Shown here: positions 22,770 through 31,380 of the stretch, piece by piece
Layout of the letters: every line of letters starts with the position of its first letter
How positions within the stretch are numbered: the stretch's first letter is position 1
Assembly (NCBI RefSeq): GCF_963259705.1
Contig: NC_081840.1
Span: 1,937,956 to 2,001,955, forward strand
DNA from: Myotis daubentonii
Taxonomy: Eukaryota > Chordata > Mammalia > Chiroptera > Vespertilionidae
DNA: 64,000 nt
Reading direction: 5' to 3'
Made by a program: the position numbers and the translations under genes
The notes under the pieces: generated by a model
Databases searched by the model: none
What the model was told of the DNA's origin: nothing
The model's input: only the letters and a program-made list of their open reading frames with translations

Positions 22770-22846
22770 GATGCCTGGCTGGAGTGGCTCAGTGGTTGAG
22801 TATTGACCTATGAACCAGGAGGTCAATGGTTCGATTCCCGGTCTCC
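22770..22846 (+). mobile_element. Ves SINE head fragment
   Basis: ATGCCTGGCTGGAGTGGCTC, AGTGGTTGAGTATTGACC, GAACCAGGAGGTCAATGG and TTCGATTCCCGG reproduce the tRNA-like head with an intact B-box. Sequence then departs from the family, so the copy is truncated at its 3' side. Confidence 0.8.
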
Positions 22847-23309
22847 CTGCCTGGGCCACTGGGCTCTGCTCTGCCCAGCTCTGCGGTGGCAGGGGGTTGG
22901 GGGGGGCAGCCTCGGGCCAGGCCAGCTGGCACATGCAGGTGCCCAGAGCCCCGCCCCCACCCGCCCCAGCAGCCTAAACCCCAGGGTTGCAGGTGGTCCA
23001 GGCTCAGGGGGAAATTCTTTGCATGCTTCCTCTGTGTGGTTCACGGAGGAAGCCAGGCTCCGGGCAGTTTGGTGCATGGCACAGGGCAGGGAGCGTCAGT
23101 CAACATTCGGTTCCTCCCTCTGTGAGTTCCTGTCCCAGGGAGGCGGGGAGCTGCCCGTGGAAGTCAGCGCGGGGTTCCTGAGTTTGCCCCCCAGGCCGGC
23201 ATGGGTCAGTCACATGAGCTCCCGGCGTTAGCGCTCGCTGATCTGTCCTCAGAGGCCCCCAGCCTATGCCCGCCCCCAAGTGTGCTGTCGCTGCACGTGT
23301 CCCATGGCA
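22847..23309. other. No gene recognised
   Basis: GC-rich stretch between a SINE fragment and an L1 fragment; frames are open on both strands without a recognisable domain. Confidence 0.35.
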
Positions 23310-23645
23310 GGACAGACAATGAGCCGTGTGCAGACGTCCCTCCAAAGACACACAGATGGCCGATGGGTGTATGAGAAGCTGCCCCGTGTCACTGCCATCA
23401 GGGAAACACTTCAAAACCAAGGAGGCAGCCCTCACCCCTGGAAGGAGGATACCTGAGAAAATACAGGTGTCGGCCACAGTGTGGAGGATCGGGACCCTGT
23501 GCACGGTGGATGGGAATGTCATCTTGTGGGAGACCATGGGAAACAGTACGAGGCTCCTCAAACACGTAGAACTCGAGTCACCAGATGACCCAGCAGTCCC
23601 AGGCCTGGGTGTGTGCCCACCTGGAAACTGGGCTGACACCTGACC
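23310..23645 (+). mobile_element. L1 fragment (3' part)
   Basis: CAAAGACACACAGATGGCCG, ATCAGGGAAACACTTCAAAA, GGTGGATGGGAATGTCATC, GGAAACAGTACGAGGCTCC, AGATGACCCAGCAGTCCC and TGTGTGCCCACCTGGAAAC follow, in order, the mammalian L1 segment around the end of ORF2. Plus orientation. Frame is broken; no protein can be made. Confidence 0.8.
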
Positions 23646-24042
23646 CGGGGCCCTTGGTAACAGGAATCCCGCCTTGGTTCGTAAGATGCATCTGTGGAGC
23701 TGGGTGTTTTCTGGGGGACTCTAGGGCACATACTCAGCTCTGTGGTGGGGCTTCCCTTTGACCCACCTCTGTGTCCTCAGCTGAGCCAGCACGGGGCGCC
23801 GGGACGGCTCTCCAGGGCAGCTTCCAGGCATTGGCGCTGTAGTGGCGCGGGCTCTCTGAGAGGGGTGCCTGTGGGCTGCCCGGGCACTCTTTGTCCTGTT
23901 CATTGCACTTTGAAACGACCCTTTGCTTCTAGCACCGCCAGCGTGCTGGAGGAGGAACCTGAGGAAGATGTAATGCATGTGAACTTGGGGGTGGTGAACA
24001 GGCTCCAGGCCAAGGCCCGGGCCGTGCCTGAGCTGAGAACCC

Positions 24043-24081
24043 TGCTGTGTGTTTGCAGCTGCGGAGGGAGAGGAGGCCAGC
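24043..24081 (+). repeat. Short direct duplication, left copy
   Basis: TGTGTTTGCAGCTGCGGAGG followed by GAGAGGAGGCC is repeated with few changes at 24705-24745. Confidence 0.7.
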
Positions 24082-24704
24082 TCTGCTGAGTGTGCACCTC
24101 CATAGCACACGGCGCTGTGTCCCCCAAGAGCTCTGGATGGCACCGCAGCGTCAAACCAAAGCGGGGAGGGAAAGAAAGGCACTCAGTGCCACTGTGGGAC
24201 GGAGGGGCAGCCGGCTGTGTCCTCTGAGTGCAGAGGCGCGGCGAGTCAACCGCTCTGAGACATGGCGGTGCGAAGGCCTTGCTGCACCCCTTCCTCTTGG
24301 CCCTTGCCAGTGGTGGCCTTGGGATTCTCTCCTTCCCTGACTTCCGAGCCTCTACTCCCTGGGCCCCCTGCTGCTCTCTGACTACTTTCTAATCCCCTAA
24401 AAGCCTAGGTTCCCCCAAGGGTCACCCGTGGGACCCCTTTCATTTTCTGCCCGCTCTTCTCTTCTCAGGAACCTGTCATTCTACGCCATTCTGCCTCCAG
24501 GGCAGCAGGTTCTCTCTAAGTCCATTTTGCAGGATTCTTGCTAAAACTCCTTGGCAAGGATGGACCCCGGAGGTCAATGTCAAGGCCCGTTGAGAAGAGG
24601 GTTCCAGGTCCTCGTCATTGCTTGGCATGGCCTGATGCATGGCAGCCTGGCTCGGCACCATGAGCACCAGTCACCCAGCCCCGGGAAAGGGCCACTGGAC
24701 CTTG

Positions 24705-24745
24705 CGTGTGTTTGCAGCTGCGGAGGGAGCGGAGGCCGGCCAGGT
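24705..24745 (+). repeat. Short direct duplication, right copy
   Basis: TGTGTTTGCAGCTGCGGAGG followed by GAGCGGAGGCC, about 660 bp downstream of its partner, same orientation. TTTGCAG is splice-acceptor-like in both copies, but no shared coding frame was found. Confidence 0.7.
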
Positions 24746-24839
24746 TCCCTGTGCTCAGCACCTTCCATAGTCACAGGACAGAGCGCCAGGTCTTTCTCTC
24801 TGGGCCCCGCAGCCCCAGAGCTGATGGGACATGGAGCCC

Positions 24840-24925
24840 ATCCCCTGAACCTTGCAGATAAGGACGCTGAGGTTCGGAGGGAAGACACTTGCTTGAGCAT
24901 CCGGCAGGGCCCTGCTGCTGACTGG
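24840..24925 (-). repeat. MIR SINE relic, reverse
   Basis: CTTGCAGATAAGGACGCTGA, GGTTCGGAGGGAAGACACTT and CTTGAGCATCCGGCAGGG follow the reverse MIR order. Confidence 0.5.
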
Positions 24926-25400
24926 TGGTGGGGTTCCCCTAAATACGAGTCCCCTAAGTGGCTCAAATCCACGGGATCAGTGATGTCCCCACGCCCCCCA
25001 AAGCTGGCAGACACAGCAGGAACGCTGTGCGGCCACTGAGGTTTGGGGTGCACAGGAGGGAGCATGATCTCCCCACAGAGAGCGCTGAGGCTTGTGGAGA
25101 TGACCGGGTAGAGCTGTCGGCTGAGTGAGGGCCTGAGAGCGGCCCTAGAATATCCACCGGGTACAGGCGGCCTGGACCTGGGGATCCGTGCCAAGCGGTC
25201 GCCGTCGCACCAAACATTCAACCACTGCGTGGGTCCCTTTTACATCTCCCTGCTCGGCACCCACTCTCTCCTCTTTGGTGTCAGCAGCCTTAAAAGTCCT
25301 TGGGAAACTGACCTCCATTCTCAATCCATGGTTGAGGTATGTGGATCCAACCCCATTCCCCGTCTTCCATCCCAAGGGGTGGGCATAGCACCGTGCCTGA
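24926..25400. other. No gene recognised
   Basis: GC-rich sequence with no recognised repeat; frames overlap on both strands. Confidence 0.35.
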
Positions 25401-25490
25401 CAGGCCAATCAGAGCACTGCATGCTGCTCTGGCCATCGTGATTGGTTGAGGAAGGAGCACATGACCCAGACCAGACCAATCAGGGCGAAG
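25401..25490. repeat. CCAAT-box-rich repeat relic
   Basis: GGCCAATCAGAGCACTGCA, CGTGATTGGTTGAGG and ACCAGACCAATCAGGG bring three CCAAT/ATTGG boxes within 80 bp. The wording resembles an old MER-type repeat, which explains the cluster better than a promoter. Confidence 0.4.
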
Positions 25491-26129
25491 GAACTTAGCG
25501 AGTGGACCTGCTGTACAGACACCCTCTCTCGGTGCTGGTGGAAGAATGGGGTGCAAGCTGCGCCTGCCACCACCAGGGGGAGCGGCCTGAGGAGGGAGCC
25601 CGCCCGGGACAGAGGCTGAGGGGGTCCACGTGGATGCGGCCTCCCCTGCCCAGCCTGGGAACCAACGCTTTGGGGGAGCCCCGCCGGCCTCCCAGCTCTG
25701 GTGGCTCCGGACTCTGTGGGGAGATGTTCGCTTTGCTCCAGAAGGCCCCACACCGGGCAGCCCTTTGCCCTGGTGGGTGGAGTGGCTCCGAGCAATCCCA
25801 GCGCAGCCACTTCACCGGAGGTGGGGTGCTCTGTGGACCCACACTGCAGGCTGTTCCTACCGCAGACAGGGGACCGCGTGCTGGGCATGCTTTCCAGGTT
25901 CCTCCGTGAGAGCAGCCTGCGCTGGCAGCCCCGCAGGGATGCCTCGGCTGCCTGTGGCCTGCACCCCAGCCTCCTCCCTCTGCTCCCCCTCCCTTCCCCA
26001 GGAGCGGATTCAGGGGCGCCTTACTAACCACCCTGCATGCTCACCTCTGAGACGGCTCCCCCGAGCATCCAATTGCTGCCACGAATGAATGTTTCCTCTC
26101 GTGGCATCTAGTGGGGGACGGGAGAGCTT
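25491..26129. other. No gene recognised
   Basis: GC-rich; several overlapping frames (25502-25909, 25630-26088 plus; 25495-26031 minus) without domains. A CTCF-like core lies at 25570-25583. Confidence 0.35.
25570..25583 (+). promoter_or_regulatory. CTCF-like core motif
   Basis: CCACCAGGGGGAGC matches the CTCF core (CCASYAGRKGGC) with one difference near the end. Confidence 0.4.
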
Positions 26130-26163
26130 GGGGCAGGGGGAGGGGGGGCAGGGGGGAGGGGGG
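26130..26163 (+). other. G-quadruplex-type tract
   Basis: Five G-runs of 4-8 bases separated by 1-2-base CA or A loops over 34 bp. This is a near-ideal G4 motif on the plus strand. Confidence 0.75.
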
Positions 26164-26780
26164 TAAGCGCCCACCTGGTGTTGGGGCTCTGGAAGGGAGG
26201 TGTCAGGAAGTACAGGACCTCCCTCCTTCCCTCCATGGGGAGAAGGCGGGGACCCCGGGCAGAGCAGAATTGGAAACTGCTGCTTACATGGCTGTCTTTT
26301 AATAATACCCGTGTGCACCCTCAGACCTCAGAAAAGTCTCTGAAAGCCACAGCTTCAGCTGACTGTGCTTCTCGGCCATATTTGGCCAGAAATGGGAGGC
26401 GCAGCTCCCCAGGGAGGCGGTTCAAAGCTGGCCAGAGGTGAGGGAAAAGGTCCGAGCAGCAGCGGCTGCAGTGAGAGGTGGGGACTCACAGCAGGCAGCC
26501 AGCATGCCAGCCGACTAGCTTCCGGGACCTGAAGCTGGAGAGTCTGCGGCTAAGGAAGTGGGGCCTTAGGGGAGGAGTAATTTCCCTGACAGCCGGAGCT
26601 CGGGGTCATTTGAGTGACCGTAGGCTTAGGCACTTTGCTGACATGCACAGGGAAGATGGCCAAGGGCCCAGGGAGACAATGAGCTACCTGGCAGGTGTGT
26701 GGGGGAGGGGTCTGCTGTGTGAGGGGCACAGAGAGAGGGCAGGAGAGGCCATCGCCATGTCTCCTCTCTGTGCCCGGGAC

Positions 26781-26959
26781 TGGGCAGGGCTGTGCTGGGC
26801 TGTGCTGGGCTGTGATGGGCTGTGATGGGCTGTGATGGGCTCTGGGCAGGGCTGGGCTGGGCTGTGATGGGCTCTGGGCAGGGCTGGGCTGGGCTGTGAT
26901 GGGCTCTGAGCAGGGCTGGGCTGGGCTGTGATGGGCTCTGGGCAGGGCTGGGCTGGGTT
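26781..26959. repeat. GGGCT minisatellite (10-bp and 32-bp units)
   Basis: Begins with 10-bp units GGGCTGTGCT / GGGCTGTGAT, then passes into about four 32-bp units built from GATGGGCTCTGGGCAGGGCT plus GGGCTGGGCTGT. It reads as Pro/Ala/Gln-rich peptide repeats on the minus strand (26550-27170), which is an artefact. Confidence 0.93.
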
Positions 26960-27269
26960 GGGGACCATTCTGCCCTGGGGTATGTGCACTAGGGGGGTGA
27001 AAGAATAGGCTACCCCAAAAGGACAGGGAGGGGATGAACCATCCCAGAAGCTCAATGCTCATCAAAGGCTGCAGGCGGGGAGGCGGGGGTTGGGGGGTGG
27101 CAAACCCAGGCTTCCAGGCTTCCTGGCTCCCACTCTTTTTGGGACCCTGGGCCTGGGGCAGCTCTGTCACAGTCAGGACAAAGGAGCTTGCTGGACGCTG
27201 AAGGTTTCCGTGGCGTAAACTGAGGATTCGTCAGGCACGTGGTGCGGACCTCACGTCAGCCCAGCGGAG

Positions 27270-27400
27270 GGGACGTGAGTGTCCGCTTCCCAGAGGGGAC
27301 GCTGAGACGCAGAGACGTAAGTGAGGTGGCCAAGGTCACACAGGCAGCCCAGCTCGGTCTGTCCGAAGCCCTGCCTGCTGGGTTTCCTGTTCTTTCTCCT
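27270..27400 (-). repeat. MIR SINE relic, reverse
   Basis: CTTCCCAGAGGGGACGCTGA, GACGCAGAGACGTAAGTGAG and GGCCAAGGTCACACAGGCAG follow the reverse MIR order. Confidence 0.65.
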
Positions 27401-27814
27401 GCTGTCTCCGATGAGGGCAGCTAGCGGAGCCCAAGCCCATTTGCTAAATCCAGCCGCTGCCGGTGAGTGATGAGGACTCCAGCCCGGCCCATTTTCTTCT
27501 TTGGGGAATGTTCCCTCTCCAGGGAGCTCGCGGGCCATTAGGGCTTTCATTGCAGCGTTTACAAGATGAAGGGCCCATTGGAGCCTGCAGAGCGGGAGGA
27601 AGGGCCTGACACAGGGAGAGCAGGGGCCGGCCTGGGGCCTGGGCCAGAGGTGGAGGGGTCCAGATGGGAGGAGGGCTTGGGGGCAAGTCCATGGCTTCGC
27701 TTAGTCTCCGGGGAGGGAGAGGGGGAGGAATGGCTGTTTGTGGGAGGCTCAGGGCCCCCCTTGCAGCATGTCTCCTGTTTGCATCTCCGCAGACACACAG
27801 GGAGGCCCATATCA
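27401..27814. other. No gene recognised
   Basis: Ordinary GC-rich sequence between two MIR relics; no coding frame preferred. Confidence 0.35.
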
Positions 27815-27912
27815 CCGCCTTCCTTCTGGCGATGAGAAACCTGGGGCTCAGAGAGGTCAAGGAACGTGTCCCGGCCACACAGTCTGCCTGAAGTAAGAGC
27901 ACCTGCTTCCCT
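27815..27912 (-). repeat. MIR SINE relic, reverse
   Basis: CGATGAGAAACCTGGGGCTC, AGAGAGGTCAAGGAACGTG, CCGGCCACACAGTCTGCC and AAGAGCACCTGCTTCC follow the reverse MIR order. Confidence 0.65.
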
Positions 27913-28589
27913 GTTCCAGGAACTGAAAGCCAGGCCTCTGTCCTCTTGGTCCCAGCCTCTCTACCAGCGACCAGGCAGGTGGCCGAGGAGGCCCTCTGGG
28001 CCCCCCATCTTCCGCTAACAGGGAAGGTTTGCACTCTGACCTGGGGACTGAGCCACCTTCTCCAAGAAAGCCCCGCGCCACCTTTGACTCCGTGCCCTGC
28101 GCACAAACTCCCCTGGCAGGAATCTCGGCAGGGAAAGAGCTGAATGAAAGAGTCCAAGCGAACCACCCCGACCCCCACCCCACCCCCAGTGCAGACACTG
28201 TCATTACCCTGATTGTACCCATGTGAACTCGAGGGCTGTCACACAGAACTTAGCTCTAACCCAACGTGTGACACCAGAGCCTGCGCTGACCACTGCCCTG
28301 CGTGGCGTCCACTGGCTCAGTCCTCGGCACAAGGAGACGTGCCAGGCGTGGTTGATGAATGACTGAATAGGGGCTTGGCTGACACCCTCCTGACCCAGGG
28401 CTCCCAGGGCAGGAACAGTCCTCTGCCTCTGTGTCGCCACCGCTGGCCTCAGGCAGCAGACGCTCCGTAATGACAGCGGGGTGACTCACAGGGCCGCGAA
28501 GGTGAGCAGCTCACTTTCCTGGGGCTTCTGCCCGAGCTCGCAGCTCCGATTTCCCGGCCACTTCCCTTCACTAGGGACCGGGTGGTCTG
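27913..28589. other. No gene recognised
   Basis: About 0.7 kb with no recognised repeat; frames open on both strands are short. Confidence 0.35.
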
Positions 28590-28845
28590 GCCCAGCGGGA
28601 GTTGTCTGCTATGGCTGCCTCTCTCGGGCTTCTGTCATTGTCACAGAAGGATATGCCAGGGTTGGCCTGCTGGTCCCAGGAGGGAGGAGAGACACCTGAA
28701 GCAGAGCCCAGCCCGGCTGGCCATGGGCTCACGGATACCAACAGGAGAACCTCTTGCTGAGCCCAGCCTCAGTCACAGCCGACACCCGCCAACAGCTCCT
28801 CTGCAGCAGAAAATGGTTGTGTGTAGCCACTGAATTTGGCAATGA
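28590..28845 (+). repeat. Old LTR-like repeat, left part (cut by HeliBat 1)
   Basis: CTGAGCCCAGCCTCAGTCAC, AGAAAATGGTTGTGTGTAGC and CCACTGAATTTGGCAATGA match the end of a common old mammalian LTR-like repeat ('AAATGGTTGTTGTTTTAAGCCACTAAGTTTTGG'). It resumes at 29104 after the Helitron. Confidence 0.55.
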
Positions 28846-29103
28846 TCTCTCTATATAAAAGCCTAATATGCAAAGTGTCCCCTTGGGAGTTCCACCAGGA
28901 AAATGGGAGTTCGATTGCTCGCTATGATGTGCGCTGACCACCAGGGGGCGGGTTGGAACTTGGCGGGTGATCAGCTGCTGCGGCTGGGCTCTGAGGGAGC
29001 AAGGGAAGGAGGAGGTGGGGAGGTGGGGAACCTGATCAGCTTTGATCACTGGCCAGGCCTAGAGACTCTACCCATGCACGAATTTGGTGCACTGGGCCTC
29101 TAG
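28846..29103 (+). mobile_element. HeliBat-type non-autonomous Helitron 1
   Basis: 5' end TCTCTCTATATAAAAGCC with CTAATATGCAAAGTGTCCCC; 3' end CACGAATTTGGTGCACTGGG followed by CCTCTAG. It has the Helitron hallmarks: TC start, CTAG end preceded by a short imperfect hairpin (GCACGAATTTGGTGC), no inverted termini, no TSD, and insertion between A (28845) and T (29104). It encodes no Rep/helicase. HeliBats are specific to vesper bats and transcribed copies can be fixed into host genes. Confidence 0.93.
28938..28950 (+). promoter_or_regulatory. CTCF-like core motif inside HeliBat
   Basis: CCACCAGGGGGCG matches the CTCF core CCASYAGRKGGC at every position. Being inside a transposon, the same motif may exist in other family members. 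Confidence 0.5.
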
Positions 29104-29120
29104 TTTATGATATAGCTGTC
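29104..29120 (+). repeat. Old LTR-like repeat, right part
   Basis: TTATGATATAGCTGTCG corresponds to the terminal 'GTTACGCAGCAATAGATAACTG' side of the repeat interrupted at 28845. Joining the two parts restores the pre-insertion A|T site. Confidence 0.35.
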
Positions 29121-29290
29121 GCTGTCTCAGGTGACCATGGGCAAGTTATTAATACATCTGCGCCTCCCTTTTTCATTTGTAAAAGGAGGAATGAATACCT
29201 ACCTGGTGATATTTTTCTGAGGATCCGATGAGTTAACATTTGCAAAGCACTTCGAAAGATGCCTGGCTCATAGCAAGCCCCCACATAAGT
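29121..29290 (+). repeat. MIR SINE relic
   Basis: GTGACCATGGGCAAGTTATT, TTTTTCATTTGTAAAAGGAG, TGAGGATCCGATGAGTTAAC and AAAGATGCCTGGCTCATAGC follow the plus MIR order almost to its end. Confidence 0.8.
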
Positions 29291-29557
29291 GTTTTTCTAG
29301 TAAAATACACACCTTCGCATGTATTTGAATAATGCTTGTCGCCCCCACATGACTGCAAGCTCCTTGAGGTCAGAACCCACACCTGTGTGCTCACAATGTC
29401 CCAAGGAGTAACTAGCACAATACTTGGCCATAGGAGGCAATTCATATTTGTTGAGTTGATAAAGGATTTTTTCTATCCACAACACACATAATAATTGTAA
29501 AACCAAATATTGAACTTTCCTTTTTATTTAAAAAAAAAAAACCACACACACACACCT
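29291..29557. other. No gene; A/CA tract
   Basis: Short AT-rich stretch. ACCCACACCTGTGTGCTCAC near 29377 and TTGTTGAGTTGATAAAGG near 29450 look like L2-type 3' wording. An A11 plus CA run sits at 29529-29555. Confidence 0.35.
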
Positions 29558-29616
29558 ACCATTTAATGAGCACTTACTAAATGCCAGGCACCATATGAAA
29601 CAACTTTTAGACATGT
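29558..29616 (-). repeat. MIR fragment, reverse
   Basis: CATTTAATGAGCACTTACTA and AATGCCAGGCACCATATG match the reverse MIR start. Confidence 0.5.
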
Positions 29617-29753
29617 CAGTCTGCTAGGACTCCCTATAACACAATGCTGCAGCGTTTCAACAACTGAGGACCAAACCACTGAGATGAATGCTCTCACAGT
29701 TCTGGAGGCTGAGGTCCAAGATCAAGTGTCAGCGTGACCTGGTTCTGGTGAAG
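29617..29753 (-). repeat. MaLR LTR (ERVL-MaLR class), left part
   Basis: GTCTGCTAGGACTCCCTATA, CTCACAGTTCTGGAGGCTGA and GGTCCAAGATCAAGTGTC match the reverse complement of MST/MLT-type LTRs. It is interrupted by a younger solo LTR and resumes at 30222. Confidence 0.75.
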
Positions 29754-30221
29754 TGCCGGGGGTCTTAATCCAGCATCTAGAAGGGTTTTCAGGAATCTGG
29801 AGAAGGGCTGTGTGTAAATTATTAAAGAGTCTGGAGACGAAACATAATTTTGGAAGGCTTTTTGGGGAGCCAGAGAAAACTTAGCTAAAGGAACCAAGTT
29901 CTGCTCTCTCTCTGGACCCCTTGGTTTTTATTAACACGAATTGTCCTAAAGCACCGTAGATATGCACATCAAAGGCAGGGTTAGTACACAGAATCCACTG
30001 TCAGATTGGGGGAACTGCCTAGGCTGTTCAGGTGTTTGGCCAGTAGGAGGCAACAACACGTAGATTGAAATGCCCTCCTGTCTGGCAGCAAGCAATCATC
30101 TATGCAAATCTTCAGTGTGGGGAAATGCCCTTTGCCATCTCCAGCAGGCAATCCTCAAGGTTCCATCAACCTTTTGATGAAACTTCTTGCATTTATGACA
30201 TGGTGGAATTAGCTTCCGGCA
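29754..30221 (-). mobile_element. Solo endogenous retrovirus LTR, copy A
   Basis: 468 bp with short inverted ends TGCCGG...CCGGCA and flanking 6-bp duplications GTGAAG (29748-29753) and GTAAAG (30222-30227), one mismatch. A polyadenylation signal (AATAAA) lies on the minus strand near 29929. Blocks such as GGTGTTTGGCCAGTAGGAGG and CTGTCTGGCAGCAAGCAATC recur in inverted order in copy B at 52097-52534. Six-bp TSDs are typical of betaretrovirus-like (class II) elements. No viral genes remain. Confidence 0.88.
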
Positions 30222-30249
30222 GTAAAGGCTCTTTTCTTGGCTTGATGAT

Positions 30250-30299
<50 letters not shown>

Positions 30300-30425
30300 T
30301 CTGGTGCCTCTTCTTATTCAGACAATAATCTCACCATGAGACCCCGCGCTCATGACCTCATCTAACCCTAGTTAACCCCCAAGGCCCTCCTCCTAAGACG
30401 ATCACAATTGTGGTTGGATTTCAAC
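30222..30425 (-). repeat. MaLR LTR, right part
   Basis: AAGGCTCTTTTCTTGGCTTG, CTGGTGCCTCTTCTTATTC, CTCATGACCTCATCTAACCC and GGATTTCAACACATAAATG continue the reverse MST/MLT-type LTR after the inserted solo LTR. It includes a (GA)n tract. Confidence 0.75.
30252..30296. repeat. (AG)n microsatellite
   Basis: About 22 AG units expanded inside the MaLR LTR, at a place where the family is normally GA-rich. Confidence 0.97.
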
Positions 30426-31199
30426 ACATAAATGTGTGGCGGGCGGGTTGCGAGACTGAATCCCCACTTGCTTTTCCACCTGCATGCCTCGGAGTTCGGT
30501 GTGTGTAGACAGCGACTCTGGGTGGAGGGCAAGGGGGCGCAGGTATCAAGAGGGGGTCGAATCTGAAAGTGCAGACTCAGCCCCACACGGAAGCAGCCCG
30601 GGCGGGAAACTTTAATTAGAGGAGATGAGCACCCCCGGCAGGGGTGTCCGGCTGGCGTTCTCACTGCCGGAGGAAGCCCCATGTCAGCATGTCCTCCCGG
30701 GCACAGTGCCTCTCCCGCCCCAGCAGCACTTTCCAGAGGCGGTTTACTGGCCGTGGCTCCCCGAGAGCCACTTCTGCAGCAGAGCACGGAGGCAGCAGCG
30801 AGATGCTCTGGGAGGTGTTCTCCCTGGGCGGGCCGGGGGGGGGGGGGGCGTGCTGGGACTTCGGGGGCTGAGATGCTGTAAGCTGCTAGGCCAGGTGGTT
30901 GGCATGTGTGTCTGCCTCGCTGTAGCCCCCCGGGGTCAAAACAGGAAGTGGCGTCCCTGCGGCTTCTCTGCCTCCCACCCTTCGCTGGCCTCACACTCCC
31001 TTCTGGGGTCCCTGGCAGGAGGCGGAGCTGGAGAGGGTAGATCCTGTCACCAAGAGGCAGGAGTCTGGGAGTTTGGGGTCACCTGCGTCCTACCCGCCGT
31101 GCAGCCTACGCACAGTCCCTCCTCGCTCTGAGCCTTGATTTCCCCATGTGGAGACTCAGGAGCTCTAAGTGCTCCGGGAGCTGTCACTCAGCGCCTAAG
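30426..31199. other. No gene; G-run
   Basis: GC-rich with a 13-base G run at about 30836-30848 and no recognised repeat. Opposing frames 30368-30994 (-) and 30625-31131 (+) cover each other and are not supported. Confidence 0.4.
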
Positions 31200-31380
31200 T
31201 AATAACGGAAACATCTGCGCCTTTATGTCCCACCTTCTACATCCGAGGTCCACGGCAAAGTGCTTTATGCACATAATCTCATGTGATCATTACAAACCCG
31301 TGAGAAACTGTCCAATCGATTTGCTCTGTGTTTCACAAATTAGAAAAGTGAATCTCGGGGGAAAGGAATCACAGTTACTC
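31200..31380 (-). repeat. MIR SINE relic, reverse
   Basis: GGCAAAGTGCTTTATGCACA, TAATCTCATGTGATCATTAC and AAACCCGTGAGAAACTGTCC follow the reverse MIR order ('GCGCTTTACATGTATTAACTCATTTAATCCTCAC'). Confidence 0.7.

Noticed and set aside
25401..25490. Cluster of CCAAT boxes as a promoter.
   Set aside because: The wording resembles an old interspersed repeat and there is no CpG island or gene next to it.
26550..27170. Minus frames with PAQPCSEPITAQPSPAQSP-type repeats.
   Set aside because: Readings of the GGGCTGTGAT / 32-bp minisatellite.
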